A stretch of DNA of 64,000 bases, taken from assembly GCA_044226395.1 (NCBI GenBank), contig JBGAHD010000005.1:1-64000 (forward strand). Reading direction: 5' to 3'. The number at the start of each line of letters is the position of its first letter. The stretch's first letter is position 1. The DNA is from JBGAHD01 sp044226395 (GTDB lineage Bacteria > Pseudomonadota > Gammaproteobacteria > Xanthomonadales > Ahniellaceae). The translations under genes and the position numbers were made by a program. Of this stretch, positions 1 to 9,828 are shown piece after piece. Below the pieces are notes generated by a model that was given only the letters and a program-made list of their open reading frames with translations, had not been told where the DNA came from and did not search any database.

Positions 1-41
1 GGATGTATCTCGACGCCGGGCGTGCGAGCATGCGCGAATGA
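1..41 (+). CDS. C-terminal end of an unidentified gene (partial)
   Basis: The frame starting at base 3 reads without interruption from the left edge to a TGA at 39-41. That TGA overlaps the ATG of the next gene in an ATGA arrangement, which is the usual spacing for co-transcribed genes in this window. Only about 12 residues are visible, ending in Arg-Glu, so neither the family nor the function can be read. It could be chance open frame. Confidence 0.3.
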   Translation, partial: MYLDAGRASMRE

Positions 42-841
42 AGGCCCTTAGCTTCGCGCTGCCCTTGTTCGCCGTGATCCTGGCCTGGTCGGGCCCCGCG
101 CGCGCGTGGGGCCCACTGGGCCATCAGATCGTGGCCGAACTCGCCGCGCGCGAGCTCGATCCGGTCGCGCGCCGCGAGGTCGAGCGCTTGCTCGGCGATC
201 GCGCCGGTCCGGCCATGCGCGAAGCCTCGACCTGGGCCGACGAGGTGCGTCGCGACCCCAATCAGCCGCGCAGCGGCGATCTGCATTTCGTCAATTTTCC
301 GCGTAATAGCTGCGCGTATTCGCCGCGACGCCAGTGCCCCGGCGGGCGTTGCCTGGTCGGCGCGATCGAAACCTTCGTCATTCAATTGCGCGACGCGCGC
401 GACGACGAATCGCGGCGCGAGGCGCTGAAATGGCTGATCCATCTCGTCGCCGACGCGCATCAACCGCTGCACGCGGGCTATGGCGACGATCGCGGCGGCA
501 ATGACCTGCAGCTGCGCTTTCACGGCAAGGGCACCAATCTTCACGCCCTGCTCGACAGCGGCCTGCTGGCCGATCGCCGACTCAAGCCGCTGGACTACGT
601 GACCGCGCTTTCGCGCGAATTGCCCGAACCCACACCCGCGCAAGCGCGTTACGACGCCCAGGCGCCGCAACGCTGGATCGAGGACCTGTGTCGGACCGTC
701 GCCGGCGTCTACCCCGACGATGGTCGCATCGACGCGACCTACGCCGAACGCACGCGTCAACTGCTCGAAGTGCAATTGCGCCTGGCCGGCGCGCGCCTGG
801 CGACCCTGCTCAACTTCGTGCTCGACCCGGCAAGCCGCTGA
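38..841 (+). CDS. S1/P1-type zinc nuclease, exported
   Basis: Probable zinc-dependent single-strand nuclease/3'-nucleotidase of the S1/P1 family, acting outside the cytoplasm. The 267-residue product starts with a signal peptide (about residues 1-23) cut just before W24. In this family the mature N-terminal Trp is itself a zinc ligand, and H29 follows at the expected spacing (WGPLGH). Other ligand motifs are visible: STWAD, DLHF, HLVADAHQPLH and NLHALLDSG. In the last motif the Trp usual before the Asp is Leu. Length fits the family. The start overlaps the stop of an upstream frame by four bases. The family call is firm; the physiological substrate is unknown. Confidence 0.88.
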   Translation: MKALSFALPLFAVILAWSGPARAWGPLGHQIVAELAARELDPVARREVERLLGDRAGPAMREASTWADEVRRDPNQPRSGDLHFVNFPRNSCAYSPRRQCPGGRCLVGAIETFVIQLRDARDDESRREALKWLIHLVADAHQPLHAGYGDDRGGNDLQLRFHGKGTNLHALLDSGLLADRRLKPLDYVTALSRELPEPTPAQARYDAQAPQRWIEDLCRTVAGVYPDDGRIDATYAERTRQLLEVQLRLAGARLATLLNFVLDPASR

Positions 842-911
842 ATCGACGCGCATTCCCGGGCTCGGGCCGAATGCGCGAACGTCGGAGTCGCGACATTCCG
901 TCGCACCGGAG

Positions 912-925
912 TTGACCTGAATCAA
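912..925 (+). promoter_or_regulatory. FNR/ANR-type box upstream of ccoN
   Basis: TTGAC-CTGA-ATCAA matches the FNR consensus TTGAT-N4-ATCAA with one mismatch. Its centre is about 66 bases before the ccoN ATG. A class II activator site centred at -41.5 would put the transcription start near 960; the -10 candidate near 948-953 (GACACT) is poor, as expected for an activated promoter. A four-cysteine FNR homologue is encoded at 36073-36846. Confidence 0.72.
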
Positions 926-984
926 GACTGGCCGAGGCCGCGACTGGGACACTGCCGCCGTCGATCTTCCCGCGGAGTGGATCC

Positions 985-2412
985 ATGGCCGAGCCTGGCG
1001 TTTTTTACAATGACAAAGTGGTCAAGCAGTTTGCCCTCGCCACCGTTTTATGGGGCGTGGTGGGCATGTTGGTCGGCGTCATCATCGCCGCCCAGCTGTA
1101 TTGGCCTTCGCTCAACTTCGATATTCCCTGGCTCAGTTACGGCCGATTGCGACCCCTGCACACCAATGCGGTGATCTTCGCGTTCGGCGGCTCGGCACTG
1201 TTCGCGACGAGCTACTACATCGTGCAGCGCACCTGCCACGCGACGTTGTTCGGCGGCAAGCTCGCGGCCTTCACCTTCTGGGGTTGGCAATTGATCATCG
1301 TCTCGGCGGCGATCACCCTGCCCCTGGGCCTGACCAGCGGCAAGGAATACGCCGAGCTGGAATGGCCGATCGATCTGCTGATCGCGGTGGTGTGGGTGGC
1401 CTACGCGGTCGTCTTCCTGGGCACGATCGTCAAGCGCAAGGTCAAGCACATTTACGTGGCGAACTGGTTTTTCGCGGCGTTCATCATCACGGTCGCGATC
1501 CTGCACATCTTCAACAGTCTCGAAGTGCCGGCCGGCCCGTTCAAGAGCTACTCGCTCTACGCCGGCGCGGTCGACGCGATGGTGCAGTGGTGGTACGGCC
1601 ATAACGCGGTGGGCTTTTTCCTGACCGCGGGCTTCCTGGGCATGATGTATTACTTCGTGCCCAAGCAGGCAGGTCGCCCGGTGTACTCGTATCGCTTGTC
1701 GGTGGTGCACTTCTGGGCGCTGATCTCGATCTACATGTGGGCCGGCCCGCATCACCTGCAATACACCGCCCTGCCCGACTGGGCGCAATCGCTGGGCATG
1801 GTGTTCTCGCTGATCCTGCTGGCGCCATCGTGGGGCGGCATGATCAACGGCATGATGACCATGACCGGCGCGTGGGACAAATTGCGCACCGATCCGATCC
1901 TAAAGTTCATGATCGTGTCACTGTCGTTCTACGGCATGAGCACCTTCGAGGGACCGATGATGTCGATCAAGACGGTCAACTCGTTGTCGCACTACACCGA
2001 CTGGACCGTGGGCCACGTGCATTCGGGCGCCCTGGGTTGGGTGGCGATGATCACGGTCGGTTGCATCTACAGCCTGCTGCCGCGCTTGCTGCGCCTGCCG
2101 GGCATGTACTCGACGCGGCTGATCGAGCAGCACTTCTGGGTGCACACGATCGGCGTGGTGCTGTACATCGCCTCGATGTGGATCGCGGGCGTGATGCAGG
2201 GCCTGATGTGGCGCGCGACCAATGACGACGGCACCTTGACCTACACCTTCGTCGAGTCGCTCAAGGCCACGTATCCCTACTACCTGGGTCGCTTGAGTGG
2301 CGGCGTGCTGGTGCTGATCGGCATGCTGATCATGTCCTACAACGTCATTCGCACGCTGGCGATGGCGCGCGATACGTCGCCGCAGCCCGTCACCGCGCCG
2401 GCGCACGCCTGA
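985..2412 (+). CDS. ccoN: cbb3-type cytochrome c oxidase subunit I (CcoN)
   Basis: Catalytic subunit of the high-affinity cbb3 oxidase; it reduces oxygen to water at a heme b3-CuB centre in the inner membrane. The 475-residue multi-span protein carries the expected histidines: H59 (PLHTNA) for heme b, H206 in WWYGHNA and H256-H257 in AGPHHLQYT for CuB, and H344 and H346 in VGHVHSG. The numbering is offset by one from the Pseudomonas stutzeri enzyme. GGAG seven bases before the ATG supports the start. It is first of the ccoNOQP operon, ten bases before ccoO, and probably FNR-activated through the box at 912-925. Confidence 0.98.
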   Translation: MAEPGVFYNDKVVKQFALATVLWGVVGMLVGVIIAAQLYWPSLNFDIPWLSYGRLRPLHTNAVIFAFGGSALFATSYYIVQRTCHATLFGGKLAAFTFWGWQLIIVSAAITLPLGLTSGKEYAELEWPIDLLIAVVWVAYAVVFLGTIVKRKVKHIYVANWFFAAFIITVAILHIFNSLEVPAGPFKSYSLYAGAVDAMVQWWYGHNAVGFFLTAGFLGMMYYFVPKQAGRPVYSYRLSVVHFWALISIYMWAGPHHLQYTALPDWAQSLGMVFSLILLAPSWGGMINGMMTMTGAWDKLRTDPILKFMIVSLSFYGMSTFEGPMMSIKTVNSLSHYTDWTVGHVHSGALGWVAMITVGCIYSLLPRLLRLPGMYSTRLIEQHFWVHTIGVVLYIASMWIAGVMQGLMWRATNDDGTLTYTFVESLKATYPYYLGRLSGGVLVLIGMLIMSYNVIRTLAMARDTSPQPVTAPAHA

Positions 2413-2421
2413 GGAACGATC

Positions 2422-3075
2422 ATGTCCAGTCATGAGAAAGTCGAAAAGAACGTGGGCCTGCTGGCCGTGCTGGTCGCCCTGGTGGTGGCGGTCGGTGGTC
2501 TGGTCGAGATCATTCCGCTGATGTATCAGGCGCAAGTGGTCGATCCCCTGCCCGGCATGAAGCCGCCGAGCGCGTTGGAAGTCGCCGGTCGCGACATCTA
2601 CATCCGCGAGGGTTGCTACAACTGTCATTCGCAGATGGTGCGCACGCTGCGCTTCGAGACCGAACGCTATGGCCACTTCTCGCTGGCCGGCGAATCGGTG
2701 TGGGATCACCCCTTCCAGTGGGGCTCCAAGCGCACGGGTCCTGATTTGGCGCGCGTCGGTGCTCGCTACAGTGATGACTGGCACCGCGTGCATCTGATGA
2801 ATCCGCGCGACGTGGTGCCGGAATCGAACATGCCCGGCTTCCCGTGGCTGGCGGAGACGCCGGTCAACGCGGGAACGATCAGCGCGCACATGCGCGCGCT
2901 GCGCACCGCCGGCGTGCCGTTCACCGACGCCGACATCGAGGGCGCGCCCGCCGGTGTCAACGGCAAGAGCGAGCTCGATGCCCTGATCGCCTATCTGCAG
3001 GGCCTGGGTCGCTACGCGCCGCGCAATGTCGTCGAGCCCGCGCCGCCGGCGCCGGCCGTCGCGAACACGAATTGA
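2422..3075 (+). CDS. ccoO: cbb3 oxidase subunit II, monoheme cytochrome c (CcoO)
   Basis: Membrane-anchored monoheme cytochrome c that passes electrons to CcoN. The 217-residue protein has one N-terminal membrane helix (about residues 12-33) and a heme c site C65-Y-N-C68-H69. Downstream Met residues, including ESNMPGFPW, fit the axial Met ligand region of the family. The C-terminus is rich in Ala and Pro. Length and position directly after ccoN are typical. ccoQ begins ten bases after its stop. Confidence 0.97.
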   Translation: MSSHEKVEKNVGLLAVLVALVVAVGGLVEIIPLMYQAQVVDPLPGMKPPSALEVAGRDIYIREGCYNCHSQMVRTLRFETERYGHFSLAGESVWDHPFQWGSKRTGPDLARVGARYSDDWHRVHLMNPRDVVPESNMPGFPWLAETPVNAGTISAHMRALRTAGVPFTDADIEGAPAGVNGKSELDALIAYLQGLGRYAPRNVVEPAPPAPAVANTN

Positions 3076-3085
3076 GGAGACCGTC

Positions 3086-3238
3086 ATGATCCCCGGCAGT
3101 GTCTTGGGAGTGATCACCGCCTTGATGCTCACGGCGTTCGTGGGTGTCGTGATCTGGGCCTACAGCGCCCGACGCAAGGCTGATTTCGAGGAAGCGGCGC
3201 GCTTGCCGCTGGTTGACGTCGAGGAGACGAAGCGATGA
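3086..3238 (+). CDS. ccoQ: cbb3 oxidase small subunit (CcoQ/FixQ)
   Basis: A 50-residue protein with one N-terminal membrane helix (about residues 4-23) followed by a charged tail (SARRKADFEEAARLP), the normal build of CcoQ, which stabilises the assembled oxidase. The ATG at 3086 is preceded by GAGGAG. An open frame extends further upstream, but only into ccoO coding sequence. The stop overlaps the ccoP start as ATGA, implying translational coupling. Confidence 0.93.
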   Translation: MIPGSVLGVITALMLTAFVGVVIWAYSARRKADFEEAARLPLVDVEETKR

Positions 3239-4179
3239 ACACCGGCTGGAGCTTCTATATCTCTGTGTTCACCATCGTCAACATCTTCGCCTGCTTGTGG
3301 TTGCTGTGGTGGACGCGTCGCAAGCGCCCGTCCGGCGCGCCGGCCGCGGAAGATCCGATGGCCACCACGGGTCACGTGTGGGACGGCGATCTGCGCGAGT
3401 ACAACAAGCCGCTGCCGCGCTGGTGGTTGAATCTGTTCTATCTGACGATCGTGTTCAGTCTGGGCTATCTGGTGTTCTATCCGGGCCTGGGCAATTTCGC
3501 GGGCACGGGTCGCTGGACCAGCGCCGACGAGCACGCCGCCGATCAGACCGCCGCCGCCGAGAAGCTGCGTCCGATCTTCGCGCGCTTCGCCGCCACGCCG
3601 CTCGACGCGCTGTCGCGCGATCCCGAGGCGCTCAAGCTCGGTCGCTCGGTGTTCGCCAACAATTGCGCGACTTGTCACGGCGCGGACGCGCGCGGCGCCA
3701 AGGGCTACCCCAACCTGACCGATCACGATTGGATCTGGGGTGGCGAGCCCGACACCGTGCTCAAGACCATCACCGAAGGCCGCATCGCCGCGATGCCCGC
3801 GTGGGGTCAGGCCCTGGGCGACCAAGGCGTCACCGCGACCGCGGTGTACGTGCAAAGTCTGTCGGGTCGTCCGGCCGACGCGGCCCTGGTGGCCGAAGGT
3901 CAGACGCACTATCAGACGTTGTGCGTGGCCTGTCACGGTCCCGATGGCAAGGGCAATCCCGCGCTCGGCGCGCCGAACCTCACCGACAACATCTGGCTGT
4001 ACGGCGGTGACTTCGACACCCTGGTGGCGACCATCCGCAATGGCCGCGCGGGCCAGATGCCGGCGCACGCGCCCTTGATCGGCAATGATCGCGTGCGCGT
4101 CGTCGCGGCCTGGGTCCTGGCACAATCGCAGGGCGAAGCCTCGACGGCGGAAACGCCCGCCGCGAGCGCGGGCCGATGA
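3235..4179 (+). CDS. ccoP: cbb3 oxidase subunit III, diheme cytochrome c (CcoP)
   Basis: Diheme c-type cytochrome that takes electrons from soluble cytochromes and passes them to CcoO. The 314-residue protein has two N-terminal membrane helices (about 4-25 and 62-85) and two heme c sites, C144-ATC147-H148 and C230-VAC233-H234, each in a cytochrome c domain with later Met ligands (IAAMPAWG, AGQMPAHA). Two helices are typical of many proteobacterial CcoP proteins. It starts inside the ccoQ stop (ATGA). Confidence 0.97.
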   Translation: MNTGWSFYISVFTIVNIFACLWLLWWTRRKRPSGAPAAEDPMATTGHVWDGDLREYNKPLPRWWLNLFYLTIVFSLGYLVFYPGLGNFAGTGRWTSADEHAADQTAAAEKLRPIFARFAATPLDALSRDPEALKLGRSVFANNCATCHGADARGAKGYPNLTDHDWIWGGEPDTVLKTITEGRIAAMPAWGQALGDQGVTATAVYVQSLSGRPADAALVAEGQTHYQTLCVACHGPDGKGNPALGAPNLTDNIWLYGGDFDTLVATIRNGRAGQMPAHAPLIGNDRVRVVAAWVLAQSQGEASTAETPAASAGR

Positions 4180-4189
4180 GGCAAGGACG

Positions 4190-4525
4190 ATGACGCAGTA
4201 CAACCCGCCGCCGGGATCCTTTCATCCCCCGAAGAAGGAAGCGGAGTTCGATCATCCGCCGCGCTCCCAGGCGCAACGCCTCGGAGCGATCCTCTGGCCC
4301 TCCTTCTTCGCGGCGGGCGTGGCGACCACGGTGTTCTTCGCCGTGGTCGACCCCGAAGACCTCAATCACATCACCTGGACCAAGGTCGAGCTCAGCCGGC
4401 AAGCCGGATACACGCTCGGCTTTTTCATGTTTTGGATCTGCACGGCGGCGTCGAGCCTGTTCACGTGGATCCTGTTGCGCCCGGCCAGTCGCTTCAACCG
4501 CCGCGAGCCGCGCGAGGAACGCTGA
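4190..4525 (+). CDS. Small two-helix membrane protein of the cbb3 cluster, unknown function
   Basis: The 111-residue product is not recognised. It has a Pro/His-rich, charged cytoplasmic head (about residues 1-37), a helix at about 41-63, a short loop (DPEDLNHITW), a helix at about 75-98 and a basic tail ending RREPREER. The ATG at 4190 lies ten bases after ccoP. Its stop shares one base with the ccoG start (TGATG), so it is translated as part of the cluster. An open frame extends upstream into ccoP but has no family logic. A role in oxidase assembly or stability is an inference from position only. Confidence 0.85.
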   Translation: MTQYNPPPGSFHPPKKEAEFDHPPRSQAQRLGAILWPSFFAAGVATTVFFAVVDPEDLNHITWTKVELSRQAGYTLGFFMFWICTAASSLFTWILLRPASRFNRREPREER

Positions 4526-5964
4526 TGTCCAAGCCCCTGCCCACCCCCGTGGTGGTCGAAGAGGAGGCGATGTATGCCTCCGCCGCCAAAATTTATCCGC
4601 ACGAGATCGACGGTCACTTTCAGCGCCTGCGAAAGATCGCCGTGTTCTGGTTGCTGGGCATGTTCTACGTCTTTCCCTGGTTGAACTGGAGCGGTCGTCA
4701 GCTGGTGCTGTTCGATCTGCCGGCGCGCAAGTTCTATGTCTTCGGCCTGAGTTTCTGGCCGCAGGATTTCTTCTATCTGTCGATGCTGCTGATGATGGCG
4801 GCATTCTCGCTGTTCTTCTTCACCGCGCTGGCCGGCCGTTTGTGGTGCGGTTATGCCTGTCCGCAGACCGTGTGGACGGAAGTCTTCTTGTGGATGGAGC
4901 GCTGGACCGAGGGCGGGCGCAATCAGCGCATGAAGCTCGATGCCGCGCCGATGAGCTGGAACAAGTTCCGGCGCAAGGCCAGCAAGCAGTTCCTGTGGGT
5001 GTTCTTCGCGCTGTGGACGGGCTTCACCTTCGTGGGCTTTTTCACGCCAATCCGCGAGCTGGCGCGCGAGGTCGCGAGCCTGACGCTGGGTCCGTGGGAA
5101 ACGTTCTGGATCTTGTTCTACGGCCTGGCCACTTACGGCAACGCGGGCTTCCTGCGCGAGCAGGTGTGCAAGTACATGTGCCCCTATGCGCGCTTTCAGG
5201 GCGCGATGTTCGACCGCAACACCCTGATCATCGGCTATGACACCGAGCGCGGCGAAGCGCGCGGCGCGCGCAAGCGCGGCACGCCGAGCGTGTTCGAGCG
5301 CGCGCGCGAGCCGGGCCTGACCGACGCCAATGGCAAGCCGGCGCTGGCGAGCCTGGGTGATTGCATCGATTGCACGCTGTGCGTGCAGGTCTGCCCGACC
5401 GGCATCGACATTCGCGATGGCCTGCAATACGAGTGCATCGCCTGCGGCGCCTGCATCGACGCCTGCGACAGCGTGATGGACAAGATGAATTATCCGCGCG
5501 GGCTGGTGCGCTACACCACGCTCAACGCCTTCGATCACAAGCCCACGCGCGTGCTGCGGCCGCGCGTGATCATCTATAGCCTGATCTTGCTGACCCTGGT
5601 CGTGGGCTTTGCCTGGTCGATCACGCATCGCGTGCCGCTGATCGTCGACGTGCTGCGCGATCGCAACGCGCTGTATCGCGAATCGCTCGACGGCATCGAG
5701 AACGCCTACACGCTCAAGCTGATGAACAAGGCGCAGCAATCGCGCGCGTATCGCATCGCCATCGTCGGCGACGCGGCCATCGCGCTGGCCAACGGCGGCG
5801 AGCCGATCACGGTCGATGCCGAAGCCGTGGCCACGGTCGCCGTGACCCTGCGCGCGCCGCGTGGCGCGCTCAAGGGCAAGCAGGCGGTGAACTTCGTCAT
5901 CACCGCGGTCGACGATCCGAACGTGACCTACACGCAAGCCAGCAACTTCTTCGCGCCGTTCTGA
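4525..5964 (+). CDS. ccoG: Cytochrome c oxidase accessory protein CcoG (FixG/RdxA-like)
   Basis: Membrane iron-sulfur protein that assists cbb3 biogenesis; studies of the family implicate it in reducing copper for CuB insertion. The 479-residue product has several N-terminal helices, a CGYACPQ motif in the membrane part, two 4Fe-4S sets (C280, C283, C286, C290 and C304, C307, C310, C314), another helix near 350-375 and a periplasmic C-terminal immunoglobulin-like domain. The ATG at 4525 overlaps the upstream stop by one base, which favours this start over longer open frame upstream. ccoH follows after eight bases. Confidence 0.95.
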   Translation: MSKPLPTPVVVEEEAMYASAAKIYPHEIDGHFQRLRKIAVFWLLGMFYVFPWLNWSGRQLVLFDLPARKFYVFGLSFWPQDFFYLSMLLMMAAFSLFFFTALAGRLWCGYACPQTVWTEVFLWMERWTEGGRNQRMKLDAAPMSWNKFRRKASKQFLWVFFALWTGFTFVGFFTPIRELAREVASLTLGPWETFWILFYGLATYGNAGFLREQVCKYMCPYARFQGAMFDRNTLIIGYDTERGEARGARKRGTPSVFERAREPGLTDANGKPALASLGDCIDCTLCVQVCPTGIDIRDGLQYECIACGACIDACDSVMDKMNYPRGLVRYTTLNAFDHKPTRVLRPRVIIYSLILLTLVVGFAWSITHRVPLIVDVLRDRNALYRESLDGIENAYTLKLMNKAQQSRAYRIAIVGDAAIALANGGEPITVDAEAVATVAVTLRAPRGALKGKQAVNFVITAVDDPNVTYTQASNFFAPF

Positions 5965-5972
5965 GGATCGCC

Positions 5973-6470
5973 ATGACACCCGTCTCTCGCCCCTGGTATC
6001 GCGAACCGATGTGGATCCTGGCGCTGGCCTTGCCGGCGCTGACCGTGCCCGCGGGCTTGGCGACGTACGCGCTGGCCGCGCGCGGCGACAATTCGCCCGT
6101 GATCGACGAGGTCCAGCGCGCGGGCCAGATGCAACACGCCGATCTCGCCGCCGACGTGAACGCGGCGCGCCAGGGTCTGAGCGCCCAGGCCGAGATCGAT
6201 CGTCACGCGCGTCGCTTGCGCTTGCGTCTGAGCGGCATCGACGCGCCACGTCTGCATCTGCGCCTGGCGCATCCGACCTTGTCGGCGCGCGATGTCGATC
6301 TGTGGCTCGACGCCGTATCGCCCGGTCAGTACGAGATCGCGACCGGCGAAATCGACACGCATGCGTGGAACGCCGTGCTGGAATCGCCCGAAGGCGAATG
6401 GCGTCTGGTCGGCCGTCTCGCGCGCGATGAGGATCGTCTGGCGCTGACGCCGGCCGTGCGCATGCCCTGA
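5973..6470 (+). CDS. ccoH: FixH/CcoH family cbb3 assembly protein
   Basis: A 165-residue protein with one N-terminal membrane segment (about residues 11-33) and a periplasmic domain of about 125 residues. This matches FixH/CcoH, which binds the cbb3 oxidase and its assembly intermediates and is linked to copper delivery with CcoI. Sequence conservation in the family is weak, so the call rests on build plus position between ccoG and ccoI. The gap to ccoI is two bases. Confidence 0.88.
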   Translation: MTPVSRPWYREPMWILALALPALTVPAGLATYALAARGDNSPVIDEVQRAGQMQHADLAADVNAARQGLSAQAEIDRHARRLRLRLSGIDAPRLHLRLAHPTLSARDVDLWLDAVSPGQYEIATGEIDTHAWNAVLESPEGEWRLVGRLARDEDRLALTPAVRMP

Positions 6471-6472
6471 TC

Positions 6473-8890
6473 ATGGATGTGCGCGCCGCCACGTGCTTTC
6501 ACTGCGGCGAGCCGATGCCCGCGCGCGGCGCGCGCGAACTGATGATCGATGGCGCGCCCCGCGCGCTGTGCTGCGCGGGCTGCGAAGCGGCGGCGCTGAT
6601 GATTCGCGACGCCGGCCTGGGTGATTACTATCGCTTGCGCGACAGCGTGTCGACACGCGCGCAAGACACGCCCACCGATCTTTCCGCCTGGGACAACGCC
6701 GAAGCCCTGACCGCGCACGTGCGCGTCGAAGGGCCGTGGCGCGAGATCACGGTCCTGATCGAAGGCCTGCGCTGCCCCGCCTGCGCGTGGTTGATCGAAC
6801 GCGTGACCACGGCGCTCGACGGCGTGGCCTCGGTGGCGATCAATGTCGCGACCGCGCGCGCGACGATCCGCTGGAATGGCGAGCGACTGACGCTGAGCGC
6901 CGTGCTGGCGCCGATGACACGACTGGGTTACGTGGCGTATCTGTCCGATCGCGATCCGGGCGAACTCGCGCATCGCGCGCGTCGCGCGGCGCTCAAGCGC
7001 TTGGTGGTCGCGGGCCTGGGCATGATGCAGGCAATGATGTTCGCCGAGGCGCTGTACTTCGGCGACAACGGCGGCATGGACGTGGTCACGCGCGATTTCT
7101 TTCGCTGGATCGGTCTGCTGCTGTCGACGCCGGTGGTGTTCTATTCCGGCTGGCCCTTTCTGCGCGGCGCCTGGCACGAGTTGCGCCTGCGCGCGCCGGG
7201 CATGGACTTGCTAGTGGCGGCCACGGTGATGATCGCCTACGTGGCGAGCTTCTACGAAACCCTGCGCGGCGGCCCGCACGTGTATTTCGATTCGGCGGTG
7301 ATGTTCGTCTTCGCGTTGCTCGCGGCGCGCTATGTCGAACAGGCCACGCGCCAGCGCGCCAGCGATGCGGTGGATCTGCTGGCGCGCGCGCGACCGCGCC
7401 TAGCGCATCGGCGCGAGGGCGAGCAACTCGTCGACGTGCCGCCGATGGCGCTGCGCGCGGGCGATCGCGTGTACGTGGCGCGCGGCGAGGCCGCGCCCGC
7501 CGACGGCGTGCTGCTCGACGCGCGCGCGGCCTTCGACGAATCCCTGCTCACCGGCGAATCGCGCGCCGTGGCCAAGCTCGCCGGCGCCACCGTGCTGGCG
7601 GGCAGCGTGTGCGTGGAGCAAGGCATCGACATCACGGTCACGCATGCCGGCGCCGAGACTTCGCTCGCGCAGCGGCTGCGCCTGGCCGAGCAAGCGCAAT
7701 TGCAGCGGCCGCGCGCGGTGCGCATGGCGCAGGTCCTGGCCAGTCGCTTCGTCACGACCTTGTTCGCGCTGAGCGTGATCGTCGCCGCGATCTGGTGGCA
7801 CATCGATGCCGCGCGCGTCTTGCCGGTGACCCTGGCCGTGCTGGCCGTGGCCTGTCCGTGCGCGATGTCGCTGGCGGTGCCCGCGGTGATGGCGACCGCG
7901 CAGGCGCGCCTCGCGCGTCGCGGCGTGCTGGTACTGCGCGGCGATGCGCTGGAAACCTTGGCGCGCGTCGACACGATCGTGTTCGACAAGACCGGCACGC
8001 TGACCAGCGGCCGGCCGACCATCGCGCAGGTCGAGGACGGTCCCGCGACGTCGGCCGTGCCCGCGGCGAGCCTCGCCGCCGCGCTCGAACGCGGCGCGCA
8101 GCATCCGCTGGCGCAGGCCTTCGCGCCGCACGCGCGCGAGGACGTGATCGCGCGCGCGATTCAAGTCACGCCCGGCGCCGGCATCGACGGCGAGATCGAC
8201 GGCGCGCGCTACTGCATCGGCACCAGCGCGTTCTGCGGCGATGACGCGCCCGATCGCGGACAAGTCGTGCTGGCGGGGCCACACGGCGTGATCGCGCGCT
8301 TTACCTTGATCGATACGCCGCGCGATGACGCGGCGAATGTCGTCGCCGCGTTGCGCGCGGCCGGATTGACCACCCGCGTGTGCTCGGGCGACGGCGAAGC
8401 GGCCGTGGCCGAGTGCGCGCGCGCTTGCGGCATCGACACGCATCAATCGCGCATGACGCCCGAGGCCAAGCTCGCGCTGCTGCGCGAGCTTCAAGCACAA
8501 GGTCATGTGGTGGCGATGATCGGCGATGGCATCAACGATGCCGCCGTGCTCGCCGGCGCCGATGTCGCCATCGCCATGGGCGAAGGCGCGGCGATCGCGC
8601 ATGCCGCCGCCGATGCGGTGCTGATGGGCGCGCGTCTGGGCGGTCTGCTCGATGCCTTGCGCGTCGCGGGGCACGCGCGTCGCATCGCGCGTCAGAGTCT
8701 GGCCTGGGCCGTGGGCTACAATGCCGTGGGCATTGCGGCGGCGGCCATGGGTTGGGTGCCGCCTTGGGTGGCGGCGCTGGGCATGAGTCTGTCCTCGCTC
8801 GCGATCACGCTCAACGCGCTGCGCGTGGGCTGGGGCGGCGCGACGGCGAGTCGCGCCACGCCCACGATCGAGGAGGTCACCGCGTCATGA
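6473..8890 (+). CDS. ccoI: Copper-translocating P-type ATPase CcoI (FixI)
   Basis: P1B-type ATPase that exports copper for cbb3 CuB assembly. The 805-residue product has an N-terminal cysteine cluster (C8-FH-C11, CCAGC), a heavy-metal-associated domain with RCPACAW, the TGES actuator motif, the CPC metal site C461-P-C463, the phosphorylated D505 in DKTGTLT, and the hinge [10 protein letters not shown]. All catalytic motifs are intact. The N-terminal zinc-ribbon-like cysteines are typical of the CcoI/FixI branch, separating it from CopA. The final four bases overlap ccoS. Confidence 0.97.
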   Translation: MDVRAATCFHCGEPMPARGARELMIDGAPRALCCAGCEAAALMIRDAGLGDYYRLRDSVSTRAQDTPTDLSAWDNAEALTAHVRVEGPWREITVLIEGLRCPACAWLIERVTTALDGVASVAINVATARATIRWNGERLTLSAVLAPMTRLGYVAYLSDRDPGELAHRARRAALKRLVVAGLGMMQAMMFAEALYFGDNGGMDVVTRDFFRWIGLLLSTPVVFYSGWPFLRGAWHELRLRAPGMDLLVAATVMIAYVASFYETLRGGPHVYFDSAVMFVFALLAARYVEQATRQRASDAVDLLARARPRLAHRREGEQLVDVPPMALRAGDRVYVARGEAAPADGVLLDARAAFDESLLTGESRAVAKLAGATVLAGSVCVEQGIDITVTHAGAETSLAQRLRLAEQAQLQRPRAVRMAQVLASRFVTTLFALSVIVAAIWWHIDAARVLPVTLAVLAVACPCAMSLAVPAVMATAQARLARRGVLVLRGDALETLARVDTIVFDKTGTLTSGRPTIAQVEDGPATSAVPAASLAAALERGAQHPLAQAFAPHAREDVIARAIQVTPGAGIDGEIDGARYCIGTSAFCGDDAPDRGQVVLAGPHGVIARFTLIDTPRDDAANVVAALRAAGLTTRVCSGDGEAAVAECARACGIDTHQSRMTPEAKLALLRELQAQGHVVAMIGDGINDAAVLAGADVAIAMGEGAAIAHAAADAVLMGARLGGLLDALRVAGHARRIARQSLAWAVGYNAVGIAAAAMGWVPPWVAALGMSLSSLAITLNALRVGWGGATASRATPTIEEVTAS

Positions 8891-9084
8891 TCATGTTGCT
8901 GGTGCTGATTCCGGTGAGCCTGCTCCTGGTCGGCATCGCCGTGTGGGCCTTCTTCTGGGCCGCCGAGAACGGTCAGTTCGATGATCTCGACACGCCGGCG
9001 TTGTCGGTGCTCGCCGAGGACGCGCCGTCCGCGTGCGCCACCGACGCGGCAACGCCGCAAGCTTCGGGCGGGGAATCGCGTTGA
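8887..9084 (+). CDS. ccoS: cbb3 oxidase maturation protein CcoS
   Basis: A 65-residue protein with one N-terminal helix (about residues 3-24), then the typical CcoS stretch [16 protein letters not shown], needed for cofactor insertion into the oxidase in characterised systems. The ATG at 8887 lies in an ATGA overlap with the ccoI stop. A longer open frame exists in this phase across ccoI, but the overlap start and the family length fix the start here. Confidence 0.94.
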   Translation: MIMLLVLIPVSLLLVGIAVWAFFWAAENGQFDDLDTPALSVLAEDAPSACATDAATPQASGGESR

Positions 9085-9827
9085 ATCTGGCGCCGGTCAC
9101 CTTGCTCGCGGCCTTGATCGCGGGCGTGATCGGTTCGGGCCATTGCGTGGCCATGTGTGGCGGCATCGCGGGCGCGCTGGGCTTGAGTTCGCGCGCGGCG
9201 GCCGATCGTGTGGGTCGCGGCTTCGTCTATCCGTTGGCGTACAACCTGGGCCGCATCACGAGTTATTCGCTCGCCGGCGCGATCGCGGGCGGCATCGGCG
9301 CGGGCGTGGGCTTGTTGCGTCACGCCGATCAAGTGCGCTTCGCGCTGCAGATGTTCGCGGGCGCGTGGATCGTGGCGATGGGTCTCGCGCTGGCCTTGCG
9401 CGGTCGCGGCTTCACGTGGCTCGAGTCCGCGGGGCTCGCCGTGTGGCGCAAGCTCTCGCCGCTGCTGCGACCGCTGTTGCCGATCAATCGACCGCATAAG
9501 GCCTTCGCCGCCGGCATGATCTGGGGCTGGCTGCCGTGCGGCATGGCCTACACGATGCTGCTCGCGGCGTGGATGTCGACCGATGCGCTGACCGGCGCCG
9601 CGCTGATGTTCGCCTTCGGCCTGGGCACCTTGCCCGCGTTGCTGATCGCGGGTGGCGCCGCGCAGGCGTTCGCGGGTCGCGTCACTAGCGCCAGCGCGCG
9701 GCGTGTCGGTGGTTTCGCCATCGCCGCGCTCGGCGCGCTGACCTTGGTCGCGCCGTGGCTGCTGCCCGCGCATGCGCACGGGCCCTTGGCGGGCTTGATC
9801 GGGTGTCTGCCCTCGTTGCCGCAGTGA
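9081..9827 (+). CDS. DsbD_2/TauE-SafE-like membrane protein of the cbb3 cluster
   Basis: A 248-residue polytopic membrane protein with the signature GSGHCVAMCGG near its N-terminus. This is typical of the family (PF13386-like, often labelled sulfite exporter or cytochrome c biogenesis region) encoded next to ccoI-ccoS. Further motifs are NLGRITSYS and WGWLPCGMAYTML, each with Cys or Gly in helices. The proposed start is the TTG at 9081, embedded in the ccoS stop (TTGA); an in-frame ATG at 9033 would overlap ccoS by 52 bases. A role in copper handling or oxidase assembly is likely but not shown. The stop is one base from the convergent gene. Confidence 0.85.
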   Translation: MNLAPVTLLAALIAGVIGSGHCVAMCGGIAGALGLSSRAAADRVGRGFVYPLAYNLGRITSYSLAGAIAGGIGAGVGLLRHADQVRFALQMFAGAWIVAMGLALALRGRGFTWLESAGLAVWRKLSPLLRPLLPINRPHKAFAAGMIWGWLPCGMAYTMLLAAWMSTDALTGAALMFAFGLGTLPALLIAGGAAQAFAGRVTSASARRVGGFAIAALGALTLVAPWLLPAHAHGPLAGLIGCLPSLPQ

Positions 9828-9828
9828 C

